Of a stretch of 64,000 bases of DNA, positions 43,851 to 53,582 are shown in pieces. A model generated the notes under the pieces. The model saw only the letters and a list, made by a program, of their open reading frames with translations, was not told the DNA's origin and did not search any database. Both the position numbers and the translations under genes were made by a program. Position 1 is the first letter of the stretch; each line of letters starts with the position of its first letter. Origin of the DNA: Rhizobium sp. C4 (GTDB taxonomy: Bacteria > Pseudomonadota > Alphaproteobacteria > Rhizobiales > Rhizobiaceae); assembly GCF_021026315.1 (NCBI RefSeq), contig NZ_JAJNCX010000003.1, positions 62,001-126,000 on the forward strand, given 5' to 3'.

Positions 43851-44755
43851 CGAGTACCCTTGCGATAGATCCGAAACTGCCGGGCGACGAGTTTCTCGCG
43901 AACGGAGAGTTTCCGCTGACCCGGCGGGACCTCGCCGACATTGCGGCGATGATCTACGCCGACGCCGGCATTTTCCTGAACGAGACCAAGGCCTCGCTCG
44001 TCTATTCGCGTCTGTCGAAACACATCCGCAAGCTGGGCCTGAGAAGCTTCCGCGAATATTGCGCCCTCGTCGCATCGCCGGAAGGTGCCGGCGAGCGCCG
44101 CGAGATGCTCTCCTATCTCACGACCAATTTCACGCGCTTCTTCCGCGAGAACCATCACTTCGAGCATCTGCGCGACGAGGTCCTGCCGGAACTTTTCGCC
44201 CGCGCCAAGTCTGGCGGTCGCGTGCGCATCTGGTCGGCCGCCTGCTCGGACGGGCAGGAGCCCTATTCGATCGCGCTGACGATTCTCTCGCAACTGCCGA
44301 ATGCGGCGGACTACGACATCAAGATCCTGGCAACCGATATCGATCCCAAGATCCTCGCCATCGCCCGCGAAGGCGCCTACGATCAGAACGCGCTGGAAAC
44401 CGTCAGCGCCGACATGCGCCGGCAGTGGTTCAAGCCCGTGGACAGCGGCGCGCGCCAGAAATGGCGGATCGACGATCGGGTCAAGCGCCTGATCACCTTC
44501 AACGAGCTGAACCTGATGACGGACTGGCCGTTCAAGGGCAAGTTCGACGTCATCTTCTGCCGCAACGTCGTCATCTATTTCGACGAGCCGACGCAGACGC
44601 GCATCTGGTCGCGCTTCTCCGAGCAGCTTCCGCCCGGTGGTCACCTCTATATCGGTCACTCCGAACGGGTAACCGGCGAAGCGAAGAACCGCTTCGACAA
44701 TATCGGCATCACCACCTATCGCCTGCATGGCCCTGCTGTCAGGAGGCCTGCATGA
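43847..44755 (+). CDS. cheR: Chemoreceptor glutamate methyltransferase CheR
   Basis: Uses S-adenosylmethionine to methylate glutamates of chemoreceptors. The 302-residue protein has an N-terminal helical domain, then the methyltransferase core with [18 protein letters not shown] (AdoMet-binding motif), [16 protein letters not shown], and [15 protein letters not shown]. The ATGA overlap with cheW and the near overlap with cheB show operon coupling. Length is typical. Confidence 0.95.
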   Translation: MTSTLAIDPKLPGDEFLANGEFPLTRRDLADIAAMIYADAGIFLNETKASLVYSRLSKHIRKLGLRSFREYCALVASPEGAGERREMLSYLTTNFTRFFRENHHFEHLRDEVLPELFARAKSGGRVRIWSAACSDGQEPYSIALTILSQLPNAADYDIKILATDIDPKILAIAREGAYDQNALETVSADMRRQWFKPVDSGARQKWRIDDRVKRLITFNELNLMTDWPFKGKFDVIFCRNVVIYFDEPTQTRIWSRFSEQLPPGGHLYIGHSERVTGEAKNRFDNIGITTYRLHGPAVRRPA

Positions 44756-45810
44756 GCGCGCCCGCAAGAGTCCTCGTCGTCGATGATTCACCCACCATGC
44801 GTGGGCTGATCTCGGCCATCCTGAGCTCCGATCCCGATGTCGATGTCGTTGGCCAGGCCGGCGACGCCATGGAAGCGCGCGAAGCGATCAAGCGTCTCAA
44901 TCCCGACGTCGTCACGCTGGATATCGAGATGCCCAACATGAACGGGCTCGATTTCCTCGAGAAGATCATGACGCTCCGGCCTATGCCGGTCATCATGGTG
45001 TCCTCGCTCACCCATCGCGGCGCGGATGCGACGCTGGCCGCGCTTGAAATCGGCGCGTTCGACTGCATCGGCAAGCCGGTTCCCGGCGAGCCGCGTCCGT
45101 TCCATGATCTGGCCGAGAAGGTGAAGGCGGCTGCGCGCTCGAAGTATCGCCACGGTGGACCCGTAGCAGCGCCTGCCCGCCAGCAGCCCGCCAACATCAA
45201 CAGCGAGAATGCCTATCGCGTCGGCCGCAAGATCGTTGCGATCGGTTCTTCGACCGGTGGCGTCGAGGCGCTCATCACGGTTCTCCAGAACTTCCCGGTG
45301 AATTGTCCGCCGACCGTGATCACGCAGCACATGCCACCCACCTTCACCAAGAGTTTTGCCGACCGGCTGAACCGTCTCTGCGCCCCCGCTGTCGAGGAGG
45401 CCCGTGACGGTGCCCGCCTCGAGATCGGCAAGATCTATCTTGCACCCGGCGGAGAACGGCATCTTCAGGTCGTCAATGCCAGTGCGCCGGCGTGCCGGCT
45501 GCTGGAAAGTACGCCCGTCAATGGACATCGTCCCTCCGTCGATGTCCTGTTCGACTCCGTGGCCGAACTGGCCGGGCGCAATGCCGTTGGCGTCATTCTG
45601 ACAGGCATGGGCCGCGATGGTGCGGCAGGCCTTCTGAAAATGCGCTACGCCGGGGCGAGAACGATCGGCCAGGACGAAAAATCCTGCGTCGTTTACGGAA
45701 TGCCAAGAGTTGCCCACGAATTAGGGGCGGTAGAACGTCAACTGCCGCTCGGGCACATCGGCGAAGAAATCTTGAAAATGACAGCAGCCCGGAAAGAAGG
45801 AAGCGAATAA
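44752..45810 (+). CDS. cheB: Chemoreceptor methylesterase CheB
   Basis: Demethylates and deamidates chemoreceptors when phosphorylated. The 352-residue protein has an N-terminal receiver domain with Asp57 in [13 protein letters not shown] and Lys in IGKPVPGE, a linker (about 130-160), and the methylesterase domain. The catalytic triad is visible as Ser in [10 protein letters not shown], His in TQHMPPTF and Asp in [10 protein letters not shown]. The ATG at 44752 has AGGAGG just upstream and overlaps the cheR stop. Its stop and the cheY2 start share one base (TAATG). Confidence 0.95.
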   Translation: MSAPARVLVVDDSPTMRGLISAILSSDPDVDVVGQAGDAMEAREAIKRLNPDVVTLDIEMPNMNGLDFLEKIMTLRPMPVIMVSSLTHRGADATLAALEIGAFDCIGKPVPGEPRPFHDLAEKVKAAARSKYRHGGPVAAPARQQPANINSENAYRVGRKIVAIGSSTGGVEALITVLQNFPVNCPPTVITQHMPPTFTKSFADRLNRLCAPAVEEARDGARLEIGKIYLAPGGERHLQVVNASAPACRLLESTPVNGHRPSVDVLFDSVAELAGRNAVGVILTGMGRDGAAGLLKMRYAGARTIGQDEKSCVVYGMPRVAHELGAVERQLPLGHIGEEILKMTAARKEGSE

Positions 45811-46199
45811 TGTCCATAGCCGAGAAGATCAAAGTTCTGATCGTGGATGATCAGGTCACGAGCCGTCTGCTCCTGAGCGATGCGCTCACGCAGCTTGGCT
45901 TCAAGCAGATTACTGTCGCCGGTGACGGCGAGCAGGGCTACAAGATCATGTCCCAGGCACCGCATCACCTGGTGATCTCCGACTTCAACATGCCCAAGAT
46001 GGACGGCCTCGGCTTCCTCCAGGCCGTGCGCACCAATCCTGCCACGAAGAAGGCGGCGTTCATCATGCTGACAGCGCAGGGCGACCGCGCTCTCGTGCAG
46101 AAGGCGGCGCAGCTGGGCGCGAACAACGTCCTCGCCAAACCGTTCACCATTGAAAAGATGAAGGCCGCCATCGAGGCCGTATTTGGATCGCTGAAATGA
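45810..46199 (+). CDS. cheY2: Response regulator CheY2 (motor-acting)
   Basis: A 129-residue receiver. Asp13/Asp14 are in IVDDQVTS, the phosphorylated Asp58 is in [11 protein letters not shown], and the conserved lysine is in LAKPFTIEK. In S. meliloti the second CheY is the one that binds the motor switch and slows the motor, and position between cheB and cheD agrees. It overlaps cheB by one base and cheD by four. Confidence 0.93.
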   Translation: MSIAEKIKVLIVDDQVTSRLLLSDALTQLGFKQITVAGDGEQGYKIMSQAPHHLVISDFNMPKMDGLGFLQAVRTNPATKKAAFIMLTAQGDRALVQKAAQLGANNVLAKPFTIEKMKAAIEAVFGSLK

Positions 46200-46756
46200 A
46201 TCTTGAGCTCCCGCCGCGTCGGATCAATATTATCCAGGGTGAATACAAGGTCTCCAACGACCCGAACGTCGTCATCACGACGATCCTCGGGTCTTGTGTA
46301 GCGGCCTGCATTCGCGACCCTTCCGTGGGCGTCGGGGGCATGAATCATTTTCTCCTGCCGGGCAGCACGGAAGCGCTGGCCGCAGGCGGGGATGCGACGC
46401 GCTACGGCGTGCACCTGATGGAGCTTCTGATCAACGGGCTGTTGAAACAGGGTGCGCGCAAGGATCGCATGGAAGCCAAGATCTTTGGCGGGGCAAAGAC
46501 CATTGCAAGTTTCTCCAACGTGGGAGCGCAGAACGCCGAATTCGCGGCGCGCTTCCTCAGGGATGAAGGTATTAGCGTTGTCGGTTCGTCGACGGGGGGC
46601 GAACACGGACGCAAGCTGGAATTCTGGCCGGTCTCTGGCCGGGCACGCCAGCACGCGCTGACGGGGGTCGAAACTCAGCGCACGGTTGCACTCGAAACGC
46701 GTCCGGTCGCACCGGCGCCGAAGCCTGCAGTCGATACGTCGGTCGAATTCTTTTAA
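46196..46756 (+). CDS. cheD: Chemoreceptor glutamine deamidase CheD
   Basis: Deamidates glutamines of chemoreceptors. The 186-residue protein contains the catalytic cysteine in [13 protein letters not shown] (Cys34), the histidine in MNHFLLPG (His51), and the threonine before it. The core [19 protein letters not shown] belongs to the CheD family. ATGA overlaps with cheY2. The alanine/proline-rich C-terminal tail (about 160-186) exceeds the Thermotoga protein length. Confidence 0.94.
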   Translation: MNLELPPRRINIIQGEYKVSNDPNVVITTILGSCVAACIRDPSVGVGGMNHFLLPGSTEALAAGGDATRYGVHLMELLINGLLKQGARKDRMEAKIFGGAKTIASFSNVGAQNAEFAARFLRDEGISVVGSSTGGEHGRKLEFWPVSGRARQHALTGVETQRTVALETRPVAPAPKPAVDTSVEFF

Positions 46757-46781
46757 GAAATCAAGGTTGGGGGGGCGGCGT

Positions 46782-47174
46782 ATGCGTCTCGATAAGGAAA
46801 TGGCCCAGATGCAAGTAGACGAAGCCCTTCCGGAGGTCCTGATGCGGATCGTGTCGGAGCTCCATGACGTCGCCTATCTGATCGAACGCATCGAGCCGAC
46901 GATCTCCAATACCGAGCACCCGGGCGTGCTCAACGAGGCCGATCGCATCAAGGTGCTGCAGGGTATCGATCTTGCGGTGCAAAAGACGCGGGGGCTCGCC
47001 GAATTCATCGACACCATCACCTCCGGAATCCCGGAAAACTGGCTGGTCGACACCACGGTTGCTCTCAGCCTCGTCAAGCTGGCAGACATGCAGAAGGCAT
47101 TGAGCAATGCCGCGGCTCGCCACGGTCATTCGCAGCCGATCAACAAGGCTTCGGGCGACTTCGAATTCTTCTGA
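46782..47174 (+). CDS. cheT: CheT-like chemotaxis protein
   Basis: A 130-residue helical protein, last gene of the che operon. Its position matches CheT of S. meliloti, which is reported to help dephosphorylate CheY1 and to touch the adaptation enzymes. A CheZ-like DxxxQ motif is present as DLAVQ in GIDLAVQKTRG. The protein ends SGDFEFF. GGGGGGCGG before the ATG is the only ribosome-site candidate. Function rests on synteny and the short motif, so it is less sure than the other che genes. Confidence 0.82.
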   Translation: MRLDKEMAQMQVDEALPEVLMRIVSELHDVAYLIERIEPTISNTEHPGVLNEADRIKVLQGIDLAVQKTRGLAEFIDTITSGIPENWLVDTTVALSLVKLADMQKALSNAAARHGHSQPINKASGDFEFF

Positions 47175-47357
47175 GTCGCTAGTACTCGGGATGCCTTCGG
47201 CCACCCGACAAGTTCGCGCAAGTTTCGATTCCTACTCTTGAACCACGGCTAAATGCTGCGGTGCGAATCCCTTTCGCGCGGCAGCAGGGGAAATCCGCAC
47301 CGGCCCTGCCGGTCGATGCTCTCCTGCCCGAAGTTCATGATGACGGTGCGGAACAGA

Positions 47358-49079
47358 ATGAATCTGTTGAATCAGCTTTTGGCGATCGGCAAGAACCTTG
47401 CGGGGCTGGGCCCCGGGCGGCTTGCGGCGCTCGCCGGTGTCGGCGTACTCACGATCGCACTGATCCTCGGCGCAACCTATTACCTCAACAGACCGTCCAT
47501 GGAGACGCTCTACGTCGGCCTCGACGCCAGCGACGTGAGCCAGATCAGCCTGGCGCTTGCCGGTGCCGGCATTGCCTTCGAACAGGGCACGGATGGCACG
47601 AGCATCAAGGTCAAGGTCGGCCAGACCGCGCAGGCGCGTCTGATGCTCGCCGAGCAGGGCCTGCCCAACAGCGCCAATTCCGGCTACGAGCTGTTCGACA
47701 AGGTCGGCTCGCTCGGCCTCACCTCCTTCATGCAGCAAATCACCAAGGTTCGCGCGCTCGAAGGTGAAATCGCCCGCACGATCCAGCAGATCCAGGGCAT
47801 CTCCGCCGCCCGCGTCCACATCGTTCTCGCCGACCAGGGTTCGTTCCGCGAAGGCACGCAGAAGCCGACCGCCTCCGTCATGGTGCGCGCCGGCGCACAG
47901 GCAGGCCGCAAGGCCGCCATGTCCATCCGCCACCTGGTGGCCTCGTCCGTTCCGGGCCTCAGCCCCGATGACGTGACAATCCTCGATTCCAGCGGCCAGC
48001 TGCTCGCCTCCGGCGACGACTACTCGAACACGGCCGCCAACCGCTCGCTCAACACCGAGCTGCAGGTCCAGTCGCAGATCGAGACCAATATCGACAAGGC
48101 GCTCTCGCCCTTCCTCGGCATCGACAACTTCCGCGCCAGCGTCGTTGCAAAGCTGAACACGGACGCCCAGCAGACCCAGGAAACCACCTTCGATCCCGAC
48201 TCCAAGGTCGAGCGCTCCGTCCGCGCGACCAAGGAGAACCAGAAGTCGCAGCAGACCGACAACAACAGCGCGACCACGGTGCAGCAGAACATTCCGCAGG
48301 GCACGGCCGCCGGCTCCAACAAGGGCGGCCCCTCGCAGAATGAAGAGCAGGACAAGAAGGAAGAGACGACCAACTACGAGATCAACAGCAAGACGGTCTC
48401 GACGGTTCGCAACAGCTACTCCGTCGAAAAGCTCTCCGTCGCCGTGGTCGTCAACAAAGCCCGCGTTGCCAAGCTCGTCGGCGAGCCGGTCGATCAGGCC
48501 AAGATCGACGCCTATGTGGCCGAGATGCAGAAGGTCGTCACTGCGGCCGCCGGGATTGATCCCAAGCGCGGCGACGAGATCAACGTCACGGTCATGGACT
48601 TCCTCGAGAACCAGCTGATCGCCGATGCGGCCGCCTCCGGCCCCGGGATCATGGAAATCCTGTCGCGCAACCTTGCAGGCATCATCAATTCGCTCGCCTT
48701 CATCGTCGTTGCCTTCCTGATCGTCTGGCTCGGCTTCCGTCCGCTCGCCAAGTCGATGGGCACGGGTCTTGTCGTGGCCGGTGCTGCCGGCGCGCCGGGC
48801 GGCGTGATCGAAGGCCAGTCGGATTCGCTCGGCCTCGAACTGCCGGACTTCGCACCCTCGGGTGTCGACGGCCCCGGCGCCACCCTCATGGAGGGCTTCG
48901 GCTCCGACTTCGGTTTCGACAGCACCGAAGACTTGCTGACTGCCGGCGACGAGTCGGAGGGCGGCTTCAATCGGCGGGTCAAGGAAGGGCCGGAACGGCG
49001 CCTCGCCCGCATGGTCGAGATCAGCGAAGAGCGGGCGGCCAAGATCCTCCGCAAATGGGCAGTGGACAGGGCGGCTTAA
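47358..49079 (+). CDS. fliF: Flagellar MS-ring protein FliF
   Basis: Inner-membrane ring on which the flagellar rotor and export gate are built. The 573-residue protein has an N-terminal helix (about 26-46, LAGVGVLTIALILGAT), ring-building motifs of the YscJ/FliF type (ETLYVGLDASDVSQISLAL, QKPTASVMVRAG, INVTVMDFLEN), a charged disordered middle (about 255-360), a C-terminal helix (about 440-460) and a cytoplasmic FliG-binding tail. The ATG at 47358 is used; earlier ATGs at 47337 and 47340 remain possible. A hairpin spans its stop codon. Confidence 0.94.
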   Translation: MNLLNQLLAIGKNLAGLGPGRLAALAGVGVLTIALILGATYYLNRPSMETLYVGLDASDVSQISLALAGAGIAFEQGTDGTSIKVKVGQTAQARLMLAEQGLPNSANSGYELFDKVGSLGLTSFMQQITKVRALEGEIARTIQQIQGISAARVHIVLADQGSFREGTQKPTASVMVRAGAQAGRKAAMSIRHLVASSVPGLSPDDVTILDSSGQLLASGDDYSNTAANRSLNTELQVQSQIETNIDKALSPFLGIDNFRASVVAKLNTDAQQTQETTFDPDSKVERSVRATKENQKSQQTDNNSATTVQQNIPQGTAAGSNKGGPSQNEEQDKKEETTNYEINSKTVSTVRNSYSVEKLSVAVVVNKARVAKLVGEPVDQAKIDAYVAEMQKVVTAAAGIDPKRGDEINVTVMDFLENQLIADAAASGPGIMEILSRNLAGIINSLAFIVVAFLIVWLGFRPLAKSMGTGLVVAGAAGAPGGVIEGQSDSLGLELPDFAPSGVDGPGATLMEGFGSDFGFDSTEDLLTAGDESEGGFNRRVKEGPERRLARMVEISEERAAKILRKWAVDRAA

Positions 49080-49097
49080 CGCCCTGTTTCCTTTCTG
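49067..49097 (+). terminator. Terminator overlapping the fliF stop
   Basis: CAGGGCG-GCTTAA-CGCCCTG, a perfect 7-base-pair stem whose loop contains the TAA stop, followed by TTTCCTTTCT. It should end the che-fliF transcript before visN. Confidence 0.65.
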
Positions 49098-49278
49098 CGA
49101 TAAGCTGACGCATTCTTTGAATTCGCATGCAACATGCTGGTGAAAGTCCATCTACCGTATATTTTCGGTGTGTCCCCCCGTCACCGCTAGCGATACACTC
49201 GGATGATTCGATCCGACCGGGTGGCAAGGTGTGCCCGGCGCGTTGGACACACTGCCTTTCTAGGGGCACGGGGATGTA

Positions 49279-50013
49279 ATGAGTCATTGGGATGTCACTT
49301 CCGTCGGTCACGCGGCTGACCGATCCGAAGGGGCCCGGCGCATGATGAGCCGGGAGTTCCTCGTGACGCGCCTTGCACGGGCGACCGACGACCTCAGGCT
49401 CTCCACTCCCTTCGGTCTGCTCACCGACTATTGCGGCGCCTACGCCTATCTCGTGGCGCGCTACGACATGGTCAGCGACCAGCGGCTGGACAACGTGCTC
49501 GCCTCCAACTGGCCTTTCGATCTGGTGCGCCAGATCGACGAGGAGCTGCATGCGAGCTACCATCGCTCCAATGAATTCGAGAAATGCCTGGCGGCGCTGC
49601 AGCCGGCCTTCGCCTTCTTTCCCACCGATGCCGAACTGCCGGACGGGGTCAGCCGTCAATACTGCTCGCTGGTCTTCAACGCCGGTCGCTCGCGCTACAT
49701 GCTGCTCTTCCTGCTGCCGGACGATACCGCCCATTCGAGCCAGCGCGTCATGGAGGCGGGCCTTCTCGCCGGCTATATCCTGAGCATGAGAACGTCGCGC
49801 AAGGTTCAGATGGACCGTGACATGGACCTCACCGATCGCGAACTCGAATGCATCTACTGGATTGCCGAGGGCAAGACGAGCGACGAGATTGCCATGATCC
49901 TCGGAATTTCCAAGAATACCATCAACAACTACATCACAAGCGTGATGCGCAAGACCGCCACCAAGAACCGCTCGGAGGCGATCGCGTATGCTGTCCGGAA
50001 TAATCTTGTCTAA
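49279..50013 (+). CDS. visN: LuxR-type flagellar master regulator VisN
   Basis: Half of the VisNR heterodimer at the top of the rhizobial flagellar cascade, which drives rem and thence flagellar and chemotaxis genes. The 244-residue protein has an N-terminal ligand-type domain (about 25-165) and a C-terminal LuxR helix-turn-helix (about 185-240: LTDRELECIYWIAEGKTSDEIAMIL then SKNTINNYITSVMRKT). The ATG has GGGGATGTA upstream. It is followed by visR at 47 bases. The region upstream contains a short inverted repeat. Confidence 0.93.
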   Translation: MSHWDVTSVGHAADRSEGARRMMSREFLVTRLARATDDLRLSTPFGLLTDYCGAYAYLVARYDMVSDQRLDNVLASNWPFDLVRQIDEELHASYHRSNEFEKCLAALQPAFAFFPTDAELPDGVSRQYCSLVFNAGRSRYMLLFLLPDDTAHSSQRVMEAGLLAGYILSMRTSRKVQMDRDMDLTDRELECIYWIAEGKTSDEIAMILGISKNTINNYITSVMRKTATKNRSEAIAYAVRNNLV

Positions 50014-50060
50014 GGCGTTGGCGAGGCACATGCTCCTGCTCATCCAACCGAGGAATTTTG

Positions 50061-50795
50061 ATGGCACAACGTCATGAACGGTTCGAGCCGGACACGTTGG
50101 CGGCGCACAAGGTTCGCAGTCGCAAGGGCGCGGACCTGATCCAGCAGATGACTGCCCTGCAAAGGCAGTTGAACGCTCGAAATTTTGCGGTCTACCGCGT
50201 CACCGGATCCGGCATCTCGGCCAAGCGGGCCATCAAGCTCCTGGCCGACAACTTTCCGACGGGCGGAACCGGCGCGCAAGAGGTGCTCGATCTTTATGGT
50301 GATGCCATGGTCGAGCATCTGGACGTCTCGATCCTTCCGCTGCTCTGGAATGGCCGTGAAGAGAGTTCGACCTCCGAGACCGTGGATTTCGATACGTTCG
50401 TGACGCGGCTGCGCGGCCGCACCCTGCCTTTTGCCGGCATCGCGTTTCCGGTGCGTCTGGGCGCGTCCGGCAATGGCTTTGCGGTCTTCACCTCCGCCTA
50501 TCTCGACCTGACAAGCGAGACCATCCTCGAGACGCATATGCAGGTGACGGGCGCGCTGGCACGGCAACTGCAATATGAGGAGCGGCGTGGCCAGCCGGCC
50601 GAAATGCTCTCCGAGCGCGAAATCGCCTGCCTGCAGATGGCGGGCGACGGGCATACGAGCGAAGAGATCGCCGAAAAGCTCGCGCTGTCGGTCCACACCG
50701 TCAACGCCTATCTCGGCACGGCAACCACCAAGCTCGATTCCGTCAACCGCATCCAGGCGATCGCCAAGGCGATCCGGCTCGGCTACATCAACTGA
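50061..50795 (+). CDS. visR: LuxR-type flagellar master regulator VisR
   Basis: Partner of VisN. The 244-residue protein has a similar layout: an autoinducer-binding-like region (about 20-170) and LuxR helix-turn-helix (LSEREIACLQMAGDGHTSEEIAEKL then SVHTVNAYLGTATTKL). AGGA precedes the ATG. Together with VisN it is the only dedicated transcription factor pair in the flagellar region of this window; Rem would be further right. A hairpin follows in the convergent gap. Confidence 0.93.
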   Translation: MAQRHERFEPDTLAAHKVRSRKGADLIQQMTALQRQLNARNFAVYRVTGSGISAKRAIKLLADNFPTGGTGAQEVLDLYGDAMVEHLDVSILPLLWNGREESSTSETVDFDTFVTRLRGRTLPFAGIAFPVRLGASGNGFAVFTSAYLDLTSETILETHMQVTGALARQLQYEERRGQPAEMLSEREIACLQMAGDGHTSEEIAEKLALSVHTVNAYLGTATTKLDSVNRIQAIAKAIRLGYIN

Positions 50796-50837
50796 ACGTT
50801 TAAAACGGGAATTCCGGATATTCTGCTCACGCCAGGT

Positions 50838-50858
50838 CGTCCGGAACCGTTCCGGACG
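50838..50858. terminator. Hairpin between convergent visR and the FlhB-linked gene
   Basis: A perfect 9-base-pair stem CGTCCGGAA-CCG-TTCCGGACG in the 77-base gap between convergent genes. No T-run follows on either side, so terminator activity is uncertain. Confidence 0.4.
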
Positions 50859-50872
50859 CCGCCCGATGCTGA

Positions 50873-51313
50873 TCAGCCGGCCATCGCGGCCTTCTGGCCT
50901 GTGTAATAGCGGGAACTGGCCAGCGCATTGCGCAGGAAGACGGTATTGTCTTCGGGATTGGGAGCCGGGTTCTTGAAATCGATATGGTTGATTTCGACGC
51001 CGGCGTGGTTCTTGCTGAGCGCCAGCTTGGCGTAGATCGTCACGCCTTGCGGCTTGATCTCCAGATCAAGCTCGACTTCCGGCTCGCTGTCCCATTCAAG
51101 CCGATAGTTGCCGCCGACACCGAGCGTGACGGTTCCCGGATGGAAGTACAGCTCTGCAGCCGAAGACACGAGATCGGCAAGGCTGCCATAATGTTCGAAT
51201 TTGAGGAGCGAAATCAGATCTGCGGCATCCACCAGTCGCAGTTCGGAGGCAACCGGGCGGATTGCCTCGGCCAGAATTTGCTCGCGCTGTTCTGAAAAGG
51301 GGTTCTTTCTCAT
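50873..51313 (-). CDS. Uncharacterised flagellar-cluster protein
   Basis: A 146-residue protein with no recognisable domain, no signal peptide and no membrane helix. It has an amphipathic helical N-terminus (SEQREQILAEAIRPVASELR), a beta-rich centre (YRLEWDSEPEVELDLEIKPQ) and a short C-terminal part. The start overlaps the flhB stop as TAATG, so it is translated with the export gate protein. An orthologue appears to occupy the same place in other rhizobia. It could be a flagellar accessory or export factor; nothing in the sequence shows which. Confidence 0.75.
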   Translation of the reverse strand: MRKNPFSEQREQILAEAIRPVASELRLVDAADLISLLKFEHYGSLADLVSSAAELYFHPGTVTLGVGGNYRLEWDSEPEVELDLEIKPQGVTIYAKLALSKNHAGVEINHIDFKNPAPNPEDNTVFLRNALASSRYYTGQKAAMAG

Positions 51314-52401
51314 TAGCCACGCATATTTTGTCTGGACTTGTTCTGCTTCGAGTAGACGCGGTGAATGAGCTCGGCAACGGCCTTGTAAAACACCGGTGGA
51401 ATGACACTATCCACCGAGACTTGCGCAAACATTGAGCGCGCCAGGGGCGGGTCTTCAAAAACCGGAATGTTGTTCTGTTCGGCAAGCTCGCGAATGCGCA
51501 GCGCAATGAGGTCCTGACCCTTGGCAACGACGATCGGCGCCTCGTTTTCCTCGCGGACATAACGCAGCGCGACCGCATAGTGGGTCGGGTTCGCAACCAC
51601 GAGAGTGGCCCGCGGCACGTTCGCCATCATCCGCCGACGCAGCAGGGTGCGGGCGAAGGAGCGCTGCTTGGCCTTCATGACAGGGTCGCCCTGCGCCTGC
51701 TTATACTCTTCCTTCACTTCCTGTTTCGTCATCTTCAGGTTTTCAAACCACTCCCGCCGCGTCCAGAAGAAGTCGCCCAGGCCGACGATGGCGGTTGCAA
51801 ACAGGATGACGATGAGAATGGTCCGCATGTCCTCCATCATCCGCTTGAACAGCACGGACGGATCGGAAAACATCAGCGACAGCGAGCCGAAAAACTCGCT
51901 CTTCAAGGAAAAGATGACGACGATGGAAACGGCGATGACCTTGATCAGCGACTTGCCGAACTCGACAAGCGTCTGCAGGCTGAAGAGGCGCCCGATTCCG
52001 GCGGTCAGCGAAATGCGGGAAAGCTTCGGTGCGATCCGGTCGAGAACCGGGCTCGGCATGTTCTGCAGCACCGACGAGGCGACGCCGAAACCCATGATGA
52101 GCACAAGGGCAGGGACCACCACGGCGCCGGCGTTCCAGGCGAGGCGGTAAAACAGGGAGATCACGTCGGTTCTTGCGTCGAACCGCCATTGGTCGGCCTG
52201 CTCGAAAATGTCCTTGAGGCTGCCGGCAACGCTGAGCGAGCCATCGGCTGCAAAGAATACGACAAAGACATAGATCGCGACAGTCGAGGCAAGGGCCGTC
52301 AACTCTCGCGAAAACGGGACATTGCCTTCTTCAAGCGCGTCCTGTTTTCGCTTCTCTGTCGGGTCTTCTGTTTTGCTGTCCTTGTCTTCATCATCGGCCA
52401 T
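51313..52401 (-). CDS. flhB: Flagellar type III export protein FlhB
   Basis: Inner-membrane export-gate protein that switches substrate class by self-cleavage. The 362-residue protein has a charged N-terminus, four membrane helices (about 33-55, 85-108, 140-165, 185-210) and a cytoplasmic domain with the self-cleaving NPTH motif (Asn271 in [14 protein letters not shown]). Length matches the family. It is upstream of the uncharacterised gene with which it overlaps, and 120 bases downstream of fliG in the same direction. Confidence 0.95.
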   Translation of the reverse strand: MADDEDKDSKTEDPTEKRKQDALEEGNVPFSRELTALASTVAIYVFVVFFAADGSLSVAGSLKDIFEQADQWRFDARTDVISLFYRLAWNAGAVVVPALVLIMGFGVASSVLQNMPSPVLDRIAPKLSRISLTAGIGRLFSLQTLVEFGKSLIKVIAVSIVVIFSLKSEFFGSLSLMFSDPSVLFKRMMEDMRTILIVILFATAIVGLGDFFWTRREWFENLKMTKQEVKEEYKQAQGDPVMKAKQRSFARTLLRRRMMANVPRATLVVANPTHYAVALRYVREENEAPIVVAKGQDLIALRIRELAEQNNIPVFEDPPLARSMFAQVSVDSVIPPVFYKAVAELIHRVYSKQNKSRQNMRG

Positions 52402-52521
52402 GGATCAGCCCTCAAGCATGTCGCGCAAAACTGTATAGCGGTTTTGCGGGAACGGCATGCGAAAAAACAGCGTCGACGCGGAGGCGCATGGGCCCGTGGC
52501 GACGTTGAGGGAAGGCGTGCG

Positions 52522-53562
52522 TCAGGCCGCGGCCGACGACTCGCCCTTTTCCTTCAGTTCGATCTGGTTGTTGTTCGCAAGGCGAATGGCTTCCTGGGCG
52601 ATCGAGCGGCGCGCGACGGCGATGTCGCGCGGGTTGATGCCCGTCGTGCCGGAACCCAGATCCGACTCGATCATGCGGCGCTGGCGTGCGCCGATGGCCG
52701 AAAGGACGGCTTCGCGGATATCCATCGGGGACCCACGCAGTGCCATGGTGATGACGTCGGCCGAGATGTCGTTGAACAGCGTGACGCGGCCGCGCTGCGG
52801 CATGGTGAGAAGGTCTTCGAAGAGGAAGATGCGCGGGCGAACCTTTTCGGCGGCTTCCTTGCTGAGCGATTCCAGCGCACCGAGCAGCTGTTCGACCTGT
52901 TCCTTCTCCAGCTCGTTCATCAGTTCGGCGACCTTGACGGTGCCGGTCGCGTTCTTCTCGGCATCCATTGCGCGCATGATTTCGACGACGCGGGTCTCGA
53001 TGATCTCGGCGGCCTTCGGGCTGACCTGCTTCAGGTTGACCGTACGATTGATGACGTCGGCGCGGCGCTCTTCGCTGAGTTCCATCAGCACCTTGGCGCC
53101 GAAGCTCGAGGGAACCATGGAGAGAATGTAGGCGCCCGTCTGCGGATGTTCCTTTTCCAGGAAGTTCGCGACGAACACCGGATCGGTCTCGCCGAGCTGG
53201 TCCCAGATGGAAGCCGCTTCGAGCCCCTGGAAGGTGGCGCGGCGGCCGAGCAGGTTGTCGACCTCTTCCGGCGTCAGGCCTTCTTCCAGAATGCTCTCCA
53301 TCGCCTTGGCGTTGTCCATCAGGCCAGCGCCCTCGGTGAAGAGGTCTTCGAATTCGTTGGTGAGTTCGATCAGTTCATGCGGCGGAATGCTGCGCAGGTT
53401 CTGCCCGGCGCGGATGATGACCTGCAACTCGTGCTGGGTGAAGAATTTCAGAAGCTTGCTGGCAACGCCCTTGCCCATCGACAGGAGCACTGCCGCTGCC
53501 TTTTCCGGCGGCGTCAGCGGCTTGTAGGAGACCTGCTCCTCGAATGCTTCGAAATCCATCAT
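52522..53562 (-). CDS. fliG: Flagellar motor switch protein FliG
   Basis: Rotor protein that meets the stator and binds FliF. The 346-residue protein has N-, middle and C-terminal domains. The middle EHPQTGAYILSMVPSSFGAK contains the EHPQ motif, and the torque helix at the C-terminus carries charged residues in DISADVITMALRG and AIGARQRRMIESDLG. Length is typical (about 330-350). The order fliM-fliN-fliG on the minus strand matches the rhizobial layout. Confidence 0.95.
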   Translation of the reverse strand: MMDFEAFEEQVSYKPLTPPEKAAAVLLSMGKGVASKLLKFFTQHELQVIIRAGQNLRSIPPHELIELTNEFEDLFTEGAGLMDNAKAMESILEEGLTPEEVDNLLGRRATFQGLEAASIWDQLGETDPVFVANFLEKEHPQTGAYILSMVPSSFGAKVLMELSEERRADVINRTVNLKQVSPKAAEIIETRVVEIMRAMDAEKNATGTVKVAELMNELEKEQVEQLLGALESLSKEAAEKVRPRIFLFEDLLTMPQRGRVTLFNDISADVITMALRGSPMDIREAVLSAIGARQRRMIESDLGSGTTGINPRDIAVARRSIAQEAIRLANNNQIELKEKGESSAAA

Positions 53563-53582
53563 GGGTTTCTGCTACCTGTATT

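Noticed and set aside
42126-44075. A 649-codon open frame on the minus strand opposite cheA, cheW and cheR
   Set aside because: Antisense shadow of three strongly identified genes; no homologous-looking segments.
43813-44751. An upstream extension of the cheB frame through cheR
   Set aside because: The extension reads cheR out of frame; the ATG at 44752 with AGGAGG and the receiver-domain start is clearly right.
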